A stretch of 64,000 nt of DNA from Desulfobulbaceae bacterium (GTDB lineage: Bacteria; Desulfobacterota; Desulfobulbia; Desulfobulbales; Desulfobulbaceae): positions 21,076 to 85,075 of the forward strand of contig WFZC01000198.1 in the NCBI GenBank assembly GCA_015489765.1, read 5' to 3'. The notes beneath the pieces were generated by a model. It searched no databases and was not told where the DNA came from. It worked only from the letters and a program-made list of their open reading frames with translations. The first letter of the stretch is position 1; the number at the start of each line of letters is the position of its first letter. Positions 34,118-42,485 of this stretch are shown here, piece by piece. Made by a program: the position numbers and the translations under genes.

Positions 34118-35635
34118 CACTCTGCTTTCCGGAGCCTGGGAATGCTGCCGGGCCGGGCCATGACAGGTTTCACAACCGACACCCCGTAGTCGTGGGGGAA
34201 TAGTTGTAAGCAGCGCCTCCTGACTGGTCAGACTGGGACCATAATTCGGCAAGGTGACGTGACAGGATATGCAATCGGGATTATACTGTTGATCTTTTTC
34301 GACCAGCGTCTGCCATGCCTTGGCATGATCGGTCTGCAGGTAAAAGGCAACCTGGATGGGATGACATTTTTGACAGATTCGACTGCCTGCCATATCGGCA
34401 AAAGGGGCTGGCTGGTGTGCGTTGTTTGCTGATTGCCGCTGTTTTTCCCACCTTTGCCGCAGTTTCTGCTGCTCTTTCCTGTTAATTATATTGACCTCAC
34501 GTCTGGTCCGGTCAACAATGGCCTTTACCTCCTTGTCTTCCGGAATGGAGGTTTCCACCGCGATGAAGGTGTTGTGGAACCGACAGGCTGTCCCCGCGCT
34601 ATCGTCTTGTAGGGTGAGTTTTTTTAGTTTACGTTCAAGTTCTTCCGCTCCCCTGACCAGCCGTTGATACTGGAGGTTATTTCGGAGTTCCTCTTGCGGG
34701 TGACGTTTTTCCATCCTGCCTATCTGCCAGCGTATTCGATCAAGACGGTTTTGAGTCTTTATCAACTGATCCGTATCATTATCACTCCAGGTTTTTGTCC
34801 CGCCCCAGTCGACCTTGAGAATGCCGAGCGATTTTCCCCGGCTTGCGGTCCGGCAGAGCAGGGTATTGTTGATATTGAGCGGCGGCTGGTTGCCACCTCC
34901 CTGTCCGGCCTGGAATATGATGTGTATGTTTTTGAATTTTTGAGCTATTTCTCTGTTGGTCTGCGGCGAAGCGCTGGAGAGAAGGATGATAAGGTCCGCC
35001 CTGTTGTTGATTTTTTTCAGCACTGCCGGCAGCGCCTCCTGCCAGGGAAGGACATGGTACTGGTGTTGCTGCCGGTTTCCGGATAGTGGTCCTGTCAGGC
35101 CAATGCAGCCAATTGTCATACTGCCGGCTTTTATCATGCGATATGGTGGAAAAATTGGCGTATTTTCCTTGTCTTCGTAAAGATTAGCAGAGAGAAGAGA
35201 GAGGTCATTTTTTTTTGCCAGGCGGACAAGAAAATCCGATCCCGCGGCCAGGTCATAGGGAGAGACACCGATGGCCCTGATCTGCATCGCCGCCATTGCC
35301 TGGCCGATGCCTTTGGCGATGCGTCTGGCTGGTTTCAACTGGATGGGGGAAAGATAGGGGCGGGCAAAAAACATGGCCCCGCCGTCGATTGCAATCACCG
35401 GTTGTTTATCTGTGTGGCGCAGCTGCTGTTTGATAAGGTATGCTTTTCTGGACAGACCGCCCAGTTGATGACGGCTTCAGCCGCAGGGCTCAAGCTCGCC
35501 CCGGATATCATTGCCGTAGAGTATGGTTATTTTCTGTTCAGCGGCCCGGCTGCCGGCCGAAGCGGCAGGAATGACCAGGAAAAATCCAAGAAAAATAAGG
35601 AAGAGAGTAATAAATTTGCTATGCTGGTTTTGCAT
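34052..35635 (-). CDS. Candidate selenoprotein: UshA-like metallophosphoesterase/cytochrome c protein
   Basis: Read through one TGA at codon 53 this is a 527-residue exported protein. The ATG at 35633-35635 overlaps the end of rarA by 17 bp and begins a signal peptide (hydrophobic core 8-23, Ala-Ala-Ser-Ala near 27). Then come Leu-Tyr-Gly-Asn-Asp-Ile-Arg-Gly near 40 and Glu-Pro-Cys-Gly-[TGA]-Ser-Arg-His-Gln-Leu-Gly-Gly-Leu; homologues that I know have Cys at the TGA position (EPCGC...QLGGL). The C-terminal part has heme sites Cys-Gln-Lys-Cys-His, Cys-Ile-Ser-Cys-His and Cys-Glu-Thr-Cys-His. A GTG inside the frame at 35398 would give a protein without signal peptide. The frame appears to shift near the 3' end (see 34009-34117). 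Confidence 0.82.
35448..35479 (-). promoter_or_regulatory. In-frame UGA with bacterial SECIS-like hairpin
   Basis: The TGA is at 35479-35477 (minus strand). Twelve nucleotides later CTGGG (35464-35460) pairs with TCCAG (35452-35448) around a loop containing GGTCT. The loop motif GGUCU and the distance are the same as in the SelB-binding element of E. coli fdhF (11 nt), from established knowledge of that element. Confidence 0.78.
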
Positions 35636-36950
35636 TGGCTTGTGCTCGTTTTGCTAATATTTTCCGCCACTTGATTAGGCGGTCCCGAATGATGGCCTCA
35701 AAGCCGCGGTTTGTCGGCTGGTAATATCTTGTGCCCGCAAGTTCGGCGGGCAGGTGTTCCTGGTCGACCAGGCCGTCTTCCTGGTCATGGGCATACCGGT
35801 ATCCCCTGCCATAGCCGATGGATTTCATCATTTTGGTGGGAGCATTGCGCAGATGCATGGGCACCGGAAGGGAACCCGTGGCTCTTATGTCCTTGTCTAT
35901 ATGATGTTCCATCCGATAGAGGGCATTGCTCTTGGGGGCGGTGGCAAGGTAGGTAACGGCCTGCATGAGCGCCAGGTCACCTTCGGGCGAACCCAGCATC
36001 TGATAGGCGTCCCTGGCGGCAAGGGCGACCGTCAGTCCTTGCGGATCGGCAATGCCCACATCTTCACTGGCAAAACGTATCAGGCGGCGGGCAATATAGA
36101 GCGGGTCCTCACCGCTTTTCAGCAGCCTGCGCAACCAGTAGGCCGCACCGTCCGGATCGCTGTCCCGCATGCTTTTATGAAGCGCTGATATGAGATTGTA
36201 ATGCTCCTCGCCCATGTTGTCAAAGCGCAGTGCCTGTTGCTGTGCCGCTATCCGGAGAATGCCGGTGGTGATTTCACCATGTCCGTTGCCCTTGTTGACA
36301 AGGGTGGCCGCGGTTTCCAGGCAATTCAATGCCCGGCGACAATCACCGTCGGCTGACCTGGCCAAGGCTTCCAGGGCCTCCCGATCTATTGTCAGTTTCT
36401 GTTTGCCCAGGCCGTTTTCAGGGTCATCGATGGCCCGTTTGATGATGGTTTGAATGTCCGTACTGGCCAGCGGCTTGAGGACCAGGAGTTGGGTTCTTGA
36501 AAGAAGCGGCGCAATAACATGAAAGGAAGGGTTTTCCGTTGTTGCTCCGATAAGCGTCAACAGGCCGCTTTCAACATGGGGGAGAAAACCATCCTGCTGT
36601 CCTTTGTTGAAGCGGTGGATCTCGTCAACAAAGAGAATGGTGGGTTTGTCGCTTTGGCCTCTTTTGGCTTCCGCTTCGGCGACAATACGTCTGACATCCT
36701 TGACACCGGAGAGAACAGCGGAAAAAAAGATAAAATCAGCCGACAGGCTGTGGGCAAGAATAGTCGCCAGGGTGGTCTTACCCGATCCCGGTGGTCCCCA
36801 GAGCAAGAGCGACGGTATCCTGCCCTGCTCGATGAACCTGTTGAGCAGGCGGCCCTCTCCTGTGAGATGCTCCTGACCGACAAAATGGGCCATTGTCCTG
36901 GGCCGCATCCGTTCGGCAAGGGGTGTGTTGTGCTGATGTTGTTTCTGCAT
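35619..36950 (-). CDS. rarA: Replication-associated recombination protein A (AAA+ ATPase)
   Basis: The 443-residue protein belongs to the RarA/MgsA/WRNIP1 family, which acts at stalled replication forks. It has Phe-Val-Gly-Gln-Glu-His-Leu near residue 23, Walker A Gly-Pro-Pro-Gly-Ser-Gly-Lys-Thr-Thr at 52-60, Walker B Phe-Val-Asp-Glu-Ile-His near 107, and the C-terminal tetramerisation region. The ATG at 36950 after AAAGG gives the usual length; an in-frame ATG at 37061 would add 37 atypical residues. Its stop lies inside the start of the selenoprotein gene, so the two are co-transcribed from the promoter at 37117-37145. Confidence 0.94.
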   Translation of the reverse strand: MQKQHQHNTPLAERMRPRTMAHFVGQEHLTGEGRLLNRFIEQGRIPSLLLWGPPGSGKTTLATILAHSLSADFIFFSAVLSGVKDVRRIVAEAEAKRGQSDKPTILFVDEIHRFNKGQQDGFLPHVESGLLTLIGATTENPSFHVIAPLLSRTQLLVLKPLASTDIQTIIKRAIDDPENGLGKQKLTIDREALEALARSADGDCRRALNCLETAATLVNKGNGHGEITTGILRIAAQQQALRFDNMGEEHYNLISALHKSMRDSDPDGAAYWLRRLLKSGEDPLYIARRLIRFASEDVGIADPQGLTVALAARDAYQMLGSPEGDLALMQAVTYLATAPKSNALYRMEHHIDKDIRATGSLPVPMHLRNAPTKMMKSIGYGRGYRYAHDQEDGLVDQEHLPAELAGTRYYQPTNRGFEAIIRDRLIKWRKILAKRAQANAKPA

Positions 36951-37278
36951 GGGGCCTTTATGGGATACCGGGAGGGATAAATGCTTTGTCTGCTTGATCT
37001 TTCCTTTTGGTTTTTCCGCGGGAAAACAGGGGCATGTCTTTGGGTGGAAATCTCTTGTCATGCTTTGGAGCCGGGACAGTATCCGGCCTGTTCCCTGATA
37101 ATTTTTTCACAAATGTATTATCAAACGAATCAGGGTGTTCGTCAAGGGTATGATTTTGTCTCCGGCTGCCGCATCATTGCCTTGCGAGCTCTATGGTGGT
37201 AAGATGTCGCAAAAGTCTCGGAAGCGGTCTTGTAGAGATTTTCCCGGGGAAGATTAGAAGTAGGCAGGCGGTGTCTTG
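36951..37278. other. 328-bp region upstream of rarA
   Basis: Apart from the minus-strand promoter at 37117-37145 and a possible in-frame upstream start for rarA at 37061, nothing coding is supported here. Confidence 0.4.
37117..37145 (-). promoter_or_regulatory. Strong sigma-70-type promoter of rarA
   Basis: On the minus strand TTGACG (37145-37140), a 17-bp spacer and GATAAT (37122-37117) form a near-consensus promoter pointing at rarA and the overlapping selenoprotein gene. Confidence 0.55.
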
Positions 37279-37722
37279 TCAGGCGCTGTCGGAAATGGTA
37301 TGGGAGCTCCACCAGTCGCCCCGTTTTTTTTGCTGCTGTTCCATCGCCTTTCTCAGGTGTTTTATCTGTTCGTCCCCGGGGCTGGTGAGAAATTCGATTC
37401 CCATCTTGAAGGCCCGGATTTTATCGCGGCGAAACAGGTCCAGCCAGACGGGATGGGCGGTAATGGAAAAGGGGATGTTTTTCGGTGGAACATTAATGGT
37501 GAGCTGCAATACCCGAGAATCGTCTTCACGGGTTGAGTGAAAGACATGATAGGCATTCTGCATTACCTGGGTCATGAGCAGGCAGGCGCCATGTTCGGAG
37601 ATATCAATGATACGCCCGGAAAACGGTCCTGCAAGACGTTGTCCGGTTGTCTTATTTTTTGCATTGACCAGAATGGGAAGATAATCGGTGACGCGTTTTG
37701 ATCGTCTCAGCTCGGTGATCAT
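37279..37722 (-). CDS. PilZ domain protein
   Basis: The 147-residue protein is essentially one PilZ domain, the common c-di-GMP receptor. It carries the Arg-Arg-Ser-Lys-Arg motif at residues 6-10 and Asp-Ile-Ser-Glu-His-Gly near 40, which match RxxxR and (D/N)xSxxG, so ligand binding is likely retained. A short basic, Gln-rich tail follows. It is divergent from the aldehyde dehydrogenase gene. The window also has polysaccharide and pilus genes that such a receptor could control; no direct link is visible. Confidence 0.88.
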   Translation of the reverse strand: MITELRRSKRVTDYLPILVNAKNKTTGQRLAGPFSGRIIDISEHGACLLMTQVMQNAYHVFHSTREDDSRVLQLTINVPPKNIPFSITAHPVWLDLFRRDKIRAFKMGIEFLTSPGDEQIKHLRKAMEQQQKKRGDWWSSHTISDSA

Positions 37723-37869
37723 GGGACTTCCAGGTAAAAGAAACAGGAAATGATTAATTTTCTTTTAGCATATTTTACCAATTTCATAAATAAAAAAGAA
37801 CGGTCCTGCCAGATGATAGCTCTGTTTTGTTAATCGAGCCGCAGGAACAAGATAGTGATGGGAGTAATT

Positions 37870-39345
37870 ATGGAACTGCACAACAGGAAGCTGTTTCGTC
37901 AGCAATGCCTCAGTAATGGCCAATGGATTTCTTCGTCGTCCGGAGATGTGATGGCAGTGTATAATCCTGCGACCGGAGAACGTATAGGTACGGTCCCAGC
38001 CCTTGGCGCAGGGGAAACAGCGGCAACGATTGCCGCCGCCGATCATGCCTGGCAGGGTTGGCGCTCGATGACGGCCCATGAACGGTCGCGGATTATCCGC
38101 CGCTGGTATGACCTGATCGTTGCCCACCAGGATGACCTGGCTGTTATTATGACAACAGAGCAGGGCAAGCCGCTGGCCGAGGCACGGGGCGAGGTCCTGT
38201 ACGGGGCCGCCTTTGTTGAATGGTTTGCCGAAGAGGCCAAACGGGTGTATGGCGACACCATACCCATGGCCCAGCCCGGTAAGCGGATTGTTGTTATCAA
38301 GCAACCGGTCGGTGTCTGTGCGGCCATTACTCCATGGAATTTTCCCTCGGCCATGATAACCCGCAAGGCTGCGCCGGCCCTGGCCGCCGGATGTCCGGTG
38401 GTCATCAAGCCAGCGGCCCAGACTCCGTTTTCCGCCCTGGCCCTTGCCGAACTGGCAATGGAGGCAGGGATCCCGGCTGGGGTGTTCAATGTCCTGACCG
38501 GTCCGGCATCAGAAATAGGCGGAGAGTTAACGGCAAATCCCATTGTCAGAAAGCTCAGTTTTACCGGATCGACGGCGGTCGGCAAGATGTTGATGCGGCA
38601 ATGTGCTGACACGGTGAAAAAGATTTCCCTGGAACTGGGCGGCCATGCGCCATTTCTTGTTTTTGGTGATGCAGACCTTGATGCCGCCGTTGACGGGGCG
38701 CTTGCCTCCAAGTACAGGAATGCCGGCCAGACCTGTGTCTGCGCCAACAGGTTCCTTGTCCACCACCAGGTTTATGACGCATTTGCCGACAAACTGATAG
38801 CAAAGGTGCAGAGTCAGCTCAACGTGGGTAACGGCTTTGATGATACCGTTAATCAGGGGCCGCTCATTGATTTAAATGCCGTTATCAAGGTCGAAGAACA
38901 GATAAAGGACGCCCTTGACAAGGGTGCTCGTCTTGGTTGCGGTGGCCACCGCATTGGAGATTCCGGTTTCTTTTTTGAGCCCACCATTTTGCTGGATGTA
39001 ACCCCGGAGATGCGCATTGCCCATGAGGAGACCTTTGGCCCTGTGGCCCCGCTTTTTTCCTTTGCAACCGAGGAAGAGGCCATCCGCTTGGCCAATGATA
39101 CCCCATACGGGCTGGCCTCCTATTTTTACAGTCGTGACATCGGCCGTGTCTGGCGGGTGGCCGAACAGCTTGAATACGGGATGGTCGGGATCAATACTGG
39201 CATCATGTCGACCGAATCCGCCCCCTTTGGCGGCATAAAGGAATCTGGCATCGGCCGGGAAGGATCAAGATATGGCATGGACGAGTACCTGGAGATGAAA
39301 TACCTCTGCCTCGGTGGTCTGGATCTGCCCGATTCAGGGCGATAG
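37870..39345 (+). CDS. gabD: NAD(P)-dependent succinate-semialdehyde dehydrogenase family
   Basis: A 491-residue aldehyde dehydrogenase. Catalytic Glu lies in Leu-Glu-Leu-Gly-Gly-His near residue 258 and the nucleophilic Cys in Gly-Gln-Thr-Cys-Val near 292; Thr-Pro-Trp-Asn-Phe-Pro near 157 and the Phe-Gly-Gly-Ile-Lys-Glu-Ser-Gly C-terminal motif place it in the SSADH (GabD) subgroup, which oxidises succinate semialdehyde to succinate. The start is the ATG after GGGAG; two upstream codons are possible. The 3' end overlaps the convergent folE2 gene by 12 bp. The exact substrate is inferred from family only. Confidence 0.87.
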   Translation: MELHNRKLFRQQCLSNGQWISSSSGDVMAVYNPATGERIGTVPALGAGETAATIAAADHAWQGWRSMTAHERSRIIRRWYDLIVAHQDDLAVIMTTEQGKPLAEARGEVLYGAAFVEWFAEEAKRVYGDTIPMAQPGKRIVVIKQPVGVCAAITPWNFPSAMITRKAAPALAAGCPVVIKPAAQTPFSALALAELAMEAGIPAGVFNVLTGPASEIGGELTANPIVRKLSFTGSTAVGKMLMRQCADTVKKISLELGGHAPFLVFGDADLDAAVDGALASKYRNAGQTCVCANRFLVHHQVYDAFADKLIAKVQSQLNVGNGFDDTVNQGPLIDLNAVIKVEEQIKDALDKGARLGCGGHRIGDSGFFFEPTILLDVTPEMRIAHEETFGPVAPLFSFATEEEAIRLANDTPYGLASYFYSRDIGRVWRVAEQLEYGMVGINTGIMSTESAPFGGIKESGIGREGSRYGMDEYLEMKYLCLGGLDLPDSGR

Positions 39346-40089
39346 TGATTGAATATCCCGGCTGTCCACATAGGCATAGGCGGAATGTTTGTGGATGGAT
39401 TCAAAACTTTCCACCCCGATGGAGAACCAGCCGATATCGGGGTGGGCCAAGGCCTTCTGGGCCGCCATTCTGACAACGTCTTCGACAAACATGGGGTTGT
39501 TGTAGGCGGTCTCGGTGACAAATTTTTCATCGGGCCGCTTGAGCAGGGCAAACAGGCGGCAGGAACCACAGCTCTCGACCAGCTCGATCAGCTCTTCCAG
39601 CCAGATAAACCTGTTGTTCTTCGGTTCCACCAGCAGACATACCTCGGCCCGTTGATTATGGGCGCCGGCCGCACTTATTTCTTTGGAACAGGGACAAAGG
39701 GTGGTCACCGGTACCTCGACCTTGAGCAGGAGTTGCCGGCTTGGCGCGGTTGATCCGCGAAAGGAGCACTGATATTCCATTAGACTGGCGGTGCCGGTGA
39801 CCGGTGCCTTCCGGGTCAGGAAATAGGGAAACCGCATTTCCATTCCCGCCTGTTCGGCCTGGAGTTGTCTCCGGAGGTTTGCCAACAGTTCCGGAAACAC
39901 CCTGGCATGTATGTCCCGGCTGTACATGGTCAGGATATCGGTAAAGACCGACACACATGACCCTCTCAGGCGGCGGGGCATCCTGGCCTTAAGTGAAATA
40001 GTGGCAATGGTCTGCTGGCGGGCCCCTGTTTTTTCCCGGATGCTGACCGGACAGGTGAAGTTGTTGATACCTACAGCGTCAAGTTTCAT
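39334..40089 (-). CDS. folE2: GTP cyclohydrolase FolE2 (type IB)
   Basis: The 251-residue enzyme makes dihydroneopterin triphosphate from GTP, the first step of folate and queuosine-type pathways. FolE2 signatures are present: Met-Lys-Leu-Asp-Ala-Val-Gly-Ile at the start, Thr-Thr-Leu-Cys-Pro-Cys-Ser-Lys-Glu-Ile-Ser near 130 with the conserved metal-binding Cys, and Ala-His-Asn-Gln-Arg-Ala near 145. Type IB enzymes are used in place of zinc-dependent FolE. It overlaps the dehydrogenase gene at its 3' end, convergently. Confidence 0.93.
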   Translation of the reverse strand: MKLDAVGINNFTCPVSIREKTGARQQTIATISLKARMPRRLRGSCVSVFTDILTMYSRDIHARVFPELLANLRRQLQAEQAGMEMRFPYFLTRKAPVTGTASLMEYQCSFRGSTAPSRQLLLKVEVPVTTLCPCSKEISAAGAHNQRAEVCLLVEPKNNRFIWLEELIELVESCGSCRLFALLKRPDEKFVTETAYNNPMFVEDVVRMAAQKALAHPDIGWFSIGVESFESIHKHSAYAYVDSRDIQSLSP

Positions 40090-40201
40090 GGCCTTCCATT
40101 ACCGTATTTTGATGCCATGCTCAAGAAAAGAAGTCGACCGGTAAAGGAAAAAATGATCGGTGATGGCCCGGTACAGCTTTATTTGAAGGCAGTGATAAAA
40201 T

Positions 40202-40645
40202 ATGGTAGGTTGCATTCTCATGCAGAATGTGGCAGGGGAAAGAGCAACAGGAGTTGAGGTGGCCGGGGACAAGGTTCGCATAGATAAATGGCTATGGGCG
40301 GCCCGATTTTTCAAGACCCGCTCTCTGGCTGCAAGGGCCGTGACCGGGGGACATGTCCATATTAACGGCGCCCGGGTCAAGGCGGCGCGTCCGGTGCAGC
40401 CGGGTGATAGGGTGCACATCAGGCGAGGCGAAGAGGAATTTACCGTTACAGTGCAAGCCCTGAGCGGGAAAAGGGGGCCGGCAAAGGTGGCTGTGACCTT
40501 GTATGAGGAGACGGAAGAATCCATTGCCGCCCGGGAGATCGCCCGGGAAGAGAGACGTTTGATCCGGGCCCGGGCGCCGCGTCCCGACCGGCGGCCGGAT
40601 AAACGGGAACGCAGGCGGATCAGGAAATTTTTACGTAAAGATTAA
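40202..40645 (+). CDS. S4-domain RNA-binding protein (Hsp15/HslR-like)
   Basis: The 147-residue basic protein has an S4 fold: Val-Arg-Ile-Asp-Lys-Trp-Leu-Trp-Ala-Ala-Arg-Phe-Phe-Lys-Thr-Arg near residue 26, then Gly-His-Val-His-Ile-Asn-Gly near 50 and a long Arg/Lys/Asp-rich C-terminus. Hsp15 of E. coli binds stalled 50S subunits carrying nascent chains. The first Met is not clearly preceded by a ribosome site, so the start could lie up to about 20 codons downstream. It is 15 bp upstream of the IMP cyclohydrolase start. Confidence 0.87.
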   Translation: MVGCILMQNVAGERATGVEVAGDKVRIDKWLWAARFFKTRSLAARAVTGGHVHINGARVKAARPVQPGDRVHIRRGEEEFTVTVQALSGKRGPAKVAVTLYEETEESIAAREIAREERRLIRARAPRPDRRPDKRERRRIRKFLRKD

Positions 40646-40660
40646 CAGTTGAGGGAAATT

Positions 40661-41284
40661 ATGAAAAAGGTGGAACGGGCATTGATCAGCTTGACGGATA
40701 AATCCGGAATCGAGGGGTTTGCCAGGGCATTGACCGAGCTTGGCGTGGAAATTCTTTCCACCGGCGGCACGGCGAAAAAGATGCGTGATGCCGGGGTTGA
40801 AGTAACGGATGTGGCGGATTTCACTGGATTTCCCGAGATGCTCGATGGCCGGGTCAAAACCCTGCATCCCCTGGTCCATGGCGGCATCCTCAACCAACGG
40901 GACAATCCGGACCATCAGAAACAGTGCCAGGAGCATGGCATTCGCGATATCGATATTGTTGCGGTCAACCTGTATGCCTTTGAAAAAACCGTGGCGGATC
41001 CCAACTGCAGCCTGGCCGATGCCATTGAAAATATAGATATTGGCGGGCCGACCCTGCTGCGGGCCTCGGCGAAAAATTTTCGGGATGTGACGGTGATCGT
41101 TGATCCTGCCGATTATGATCAGGTCCTTGCCGAGATTAGAAAGACCGGCAACACGACGTTAAAGACCAGGTTTCGGCTGGCGGTCAAGGTTTTTCAACTG
41201 ACATCCTCCTATGACACCACTATTGCCGACTGGCTTGCCCGGATAGATGTGGATACCAACCCCTATTTTGCAGGAGAAGAATAG
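40661..41284 (+). CDS. IMP cyclohydrolase (PurH N-terminal domain only)
   Basis: The 207-residue protein corresponds to the MGS-like N-terminal half of PurH, which closes FAICAR to IMP: Ser-Leu-Thr-Asp-Lys-Ser-Gly near residue 10, Ser-Thr-Gly-Gly-Thr-Ala near 35, Asp-Gly-Arg-Val-Lys-Thr-Leu-His-Pro near 63 and Asn-Ile-Asp-Ile-Gly-Gly-Pro near 125. The C-terminal AICAR transformylase domain is absent, and the ORF ends in a normal stop directly before purN, so this is a stand-alone enzyme; formylation must come from another protein. ATG at 40661 follows GAGGG. Confidence 0.92.
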   Translation: MKKVERALISLTDKSGIEGFARALTELGVEILSTGGTAKKMRDAGVEVTDVADFTGFPEMLDGRVKTLHPLVHGGILNQRDNPDHQKQCQEHGIRDIDIVAVNLYAFEKTVADPNCSLADAIENIDIGGPTLLRASAKNFRDVTVIVDPADYDQVLAEIRKTGNTTLKTRFRLAVKVFQLTSSYDTTIADWLARIDVDTNPYFAGEE

Positions 41285-41287
41285 AAA

Positions 41288-41863
41288 ATGTTGAAAATGG
41301 CGGTGTTGTTGTCTGGCAGCGGCAGGACTCTGGACAATTTTCATGAGCGTATTCAGGCAGGGAGCCTGCAGGCGGAAATACAGGTGGTTGTCTCCAGCGC
41401 GGCTGATGCCCTTGGGCTGGAGAAGGCCCGTGGCTATGGCTATCCGGCCTTCCATGCTGTCGGCAATCCCGCCGTAAACGAGATCCTTGGCCGTTATGAC
41501 ATCGAGTTAATTGCGCTTGCAGGTTATCTCAAGTTGTATCAACCGCCGCCGCACCTGTCCAGGGCGGTCCTCAATATTCATCCTTCGTTGATTCCAGCCT
41601 TCTGCGGACACGGGTTTTATGGCCATCATGTCCATGAAGCTGTCAAGGCGAGGGGGTGCAAGGTCAGCGGTTGCACGGTCCATTTTGCCAATGAGGTCTA
41701 TGACGAGGGGCCGATTGTTGTTCAGAAATGTGTGGCCCTGGAGGATACCGATACCCCCGATGATATTGCCGACAAGGTTTTTGCCAGGGAGTGCGAGGCC
41801 TTTCCCGAAGCCATCAACATGGTTGATTACAAGGGGATCGATTATTTTTGGGACCGGGCCTGA
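41288..41863 (+). CDS. purN: Phosphoribosylglycinamide formyltransferase
   Basis: The 191-residue enzyme uses 10-formyltetrahydrofolate to formylate GAR in purine synthesis. It has Leu-Leu-Ser-Gly-Ser-Gly-Arg near residue 8, Leu-Ala-Gly-Tyr near 78, Asn-Ile-His-Pro-Ser-Leu-Ile-Pro near 96 and Val-His-Phe-Ala-Asn-Glu-Val-Tyr-Asp near 130. The catalytic Asn-His-Asp set is retained. It begins 3 bp after the IMP cyclohydrolase stop and is followed by pyrR. The fhs gene at 58.7 kb makes its formyl donor. Confidence 0.93.
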   Translation: MLKMAVLLSGSGRTLDNFHERIQAGSLQAEIQVVVSSAADALGLEKARGYGYPAFHAVGNPAVNEILGRYDIELIALAGYLKLYQPPPHLSRAVLNIHPSLIPAFCGHGFYGHHVHEAVKARGCKVSGCTVHFANEVYDEGPIVVQKCVALEDTDTPDDIADKVFARECEAFPEAINMVDYKGIDYFWDRA

Positions 41864-41944
41864 AATTTTTTATCTTCATTCAACAGGGAATTGCTCCCAA
41901 GCCACAACGAGGCCTCCTCTTTACTGGTGCACAAGGTGACCGCA

Positions 41945-42484
41945 ATGACAACCCAGACCATAATGACCGCCCGCGACATAGACCGCAGCCTTGACCGGAT
42001 CAGTCTTGAGATACTGGAAAAAAATCATGGTATCGATGAGTTGGCCATCGTTGGTATTCATACCGGTGGTGTCTTTCTCGCTGAACGGATTCATCGAAAA
42101 ATTCTTGTCCGTGAACAGGGTGACATGCCGCTTGGCGCCCTTGATATCACCCTGTACCGGGACGACTGGAGTCTGGTTTCCCAGAATCCCATTGTGCGGA
42201 CAACGGATATCGGATTTAATGTGGATAACCGCCGGGTGGTGCTGGTGGATGATGTCATTTTTACCGGTCGAACAATTCGGGCGGCCATGGATGCGATCAT
42301 GGATTACGGCCGCCCGCTTTCCATTCAGCTGGCGGTACTGATTGATCGCGGCGGCAGGGAACTGCCCATTGGACCCGATTACGTCGGCTTGTACGTCAGC
42401 GCCGAGGATGGTGAGCAGGTGGATGTCCTGCTCGATGAAAAGGGCGGCCGTGACGAAGTTGTCCTGCATGGGCCCGAAGCCTGA
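41945..42484 (+). CDS. pyrR: PyrR bifunctional pyr attenuator/uracil phosphoribosyltransferase
   Basis: The 179-residue protein has the PRTase fold with Val-Val-Leu-Val-Asp-Asp-Val-Ile-Phe-Thr-Gly-Arg-Thr near residue 98 (PRPP-binding loop) and Leu-Ile-Asp-Arg-Gly-Gly-Arg-Glu-Leu-Pro-Ile near 133, characteristic of PyrR. In Firmicutes it binds pyr mRNA; outside them it may be only a weak uracil PRTase. The ATG at 41945 gives the usual length; the frame is open 18 codons further upstream. No pyr genes lie beside it. Confidence 0.92.
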   Translation: MTTQTIMTARDIDRSLDRISLEILEKNHGIDELAIVGIHTGGVFLAERIHRKILVREQGDMPLGALDITLYRDDWSLVSQNPIVRTTDIGFNVDNRRVVLVDDVIFTGRTIRAAMDAIMDYGRPLSIQLAVLIDRGGRELPIGPDYVGLYVSAEDGEQVDVLLDEKGGRDEVVLHGPEA

Positions 42485-42485
42485 C

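Noticed and set aside
34052-35398. 448-aa reading of the cytochrome gene from the GTG at 35398
   Set aside because: It would lack a signal peptide although the protein carries heme motifs; the same frame continues upstream through one TGA to a signal peptide.
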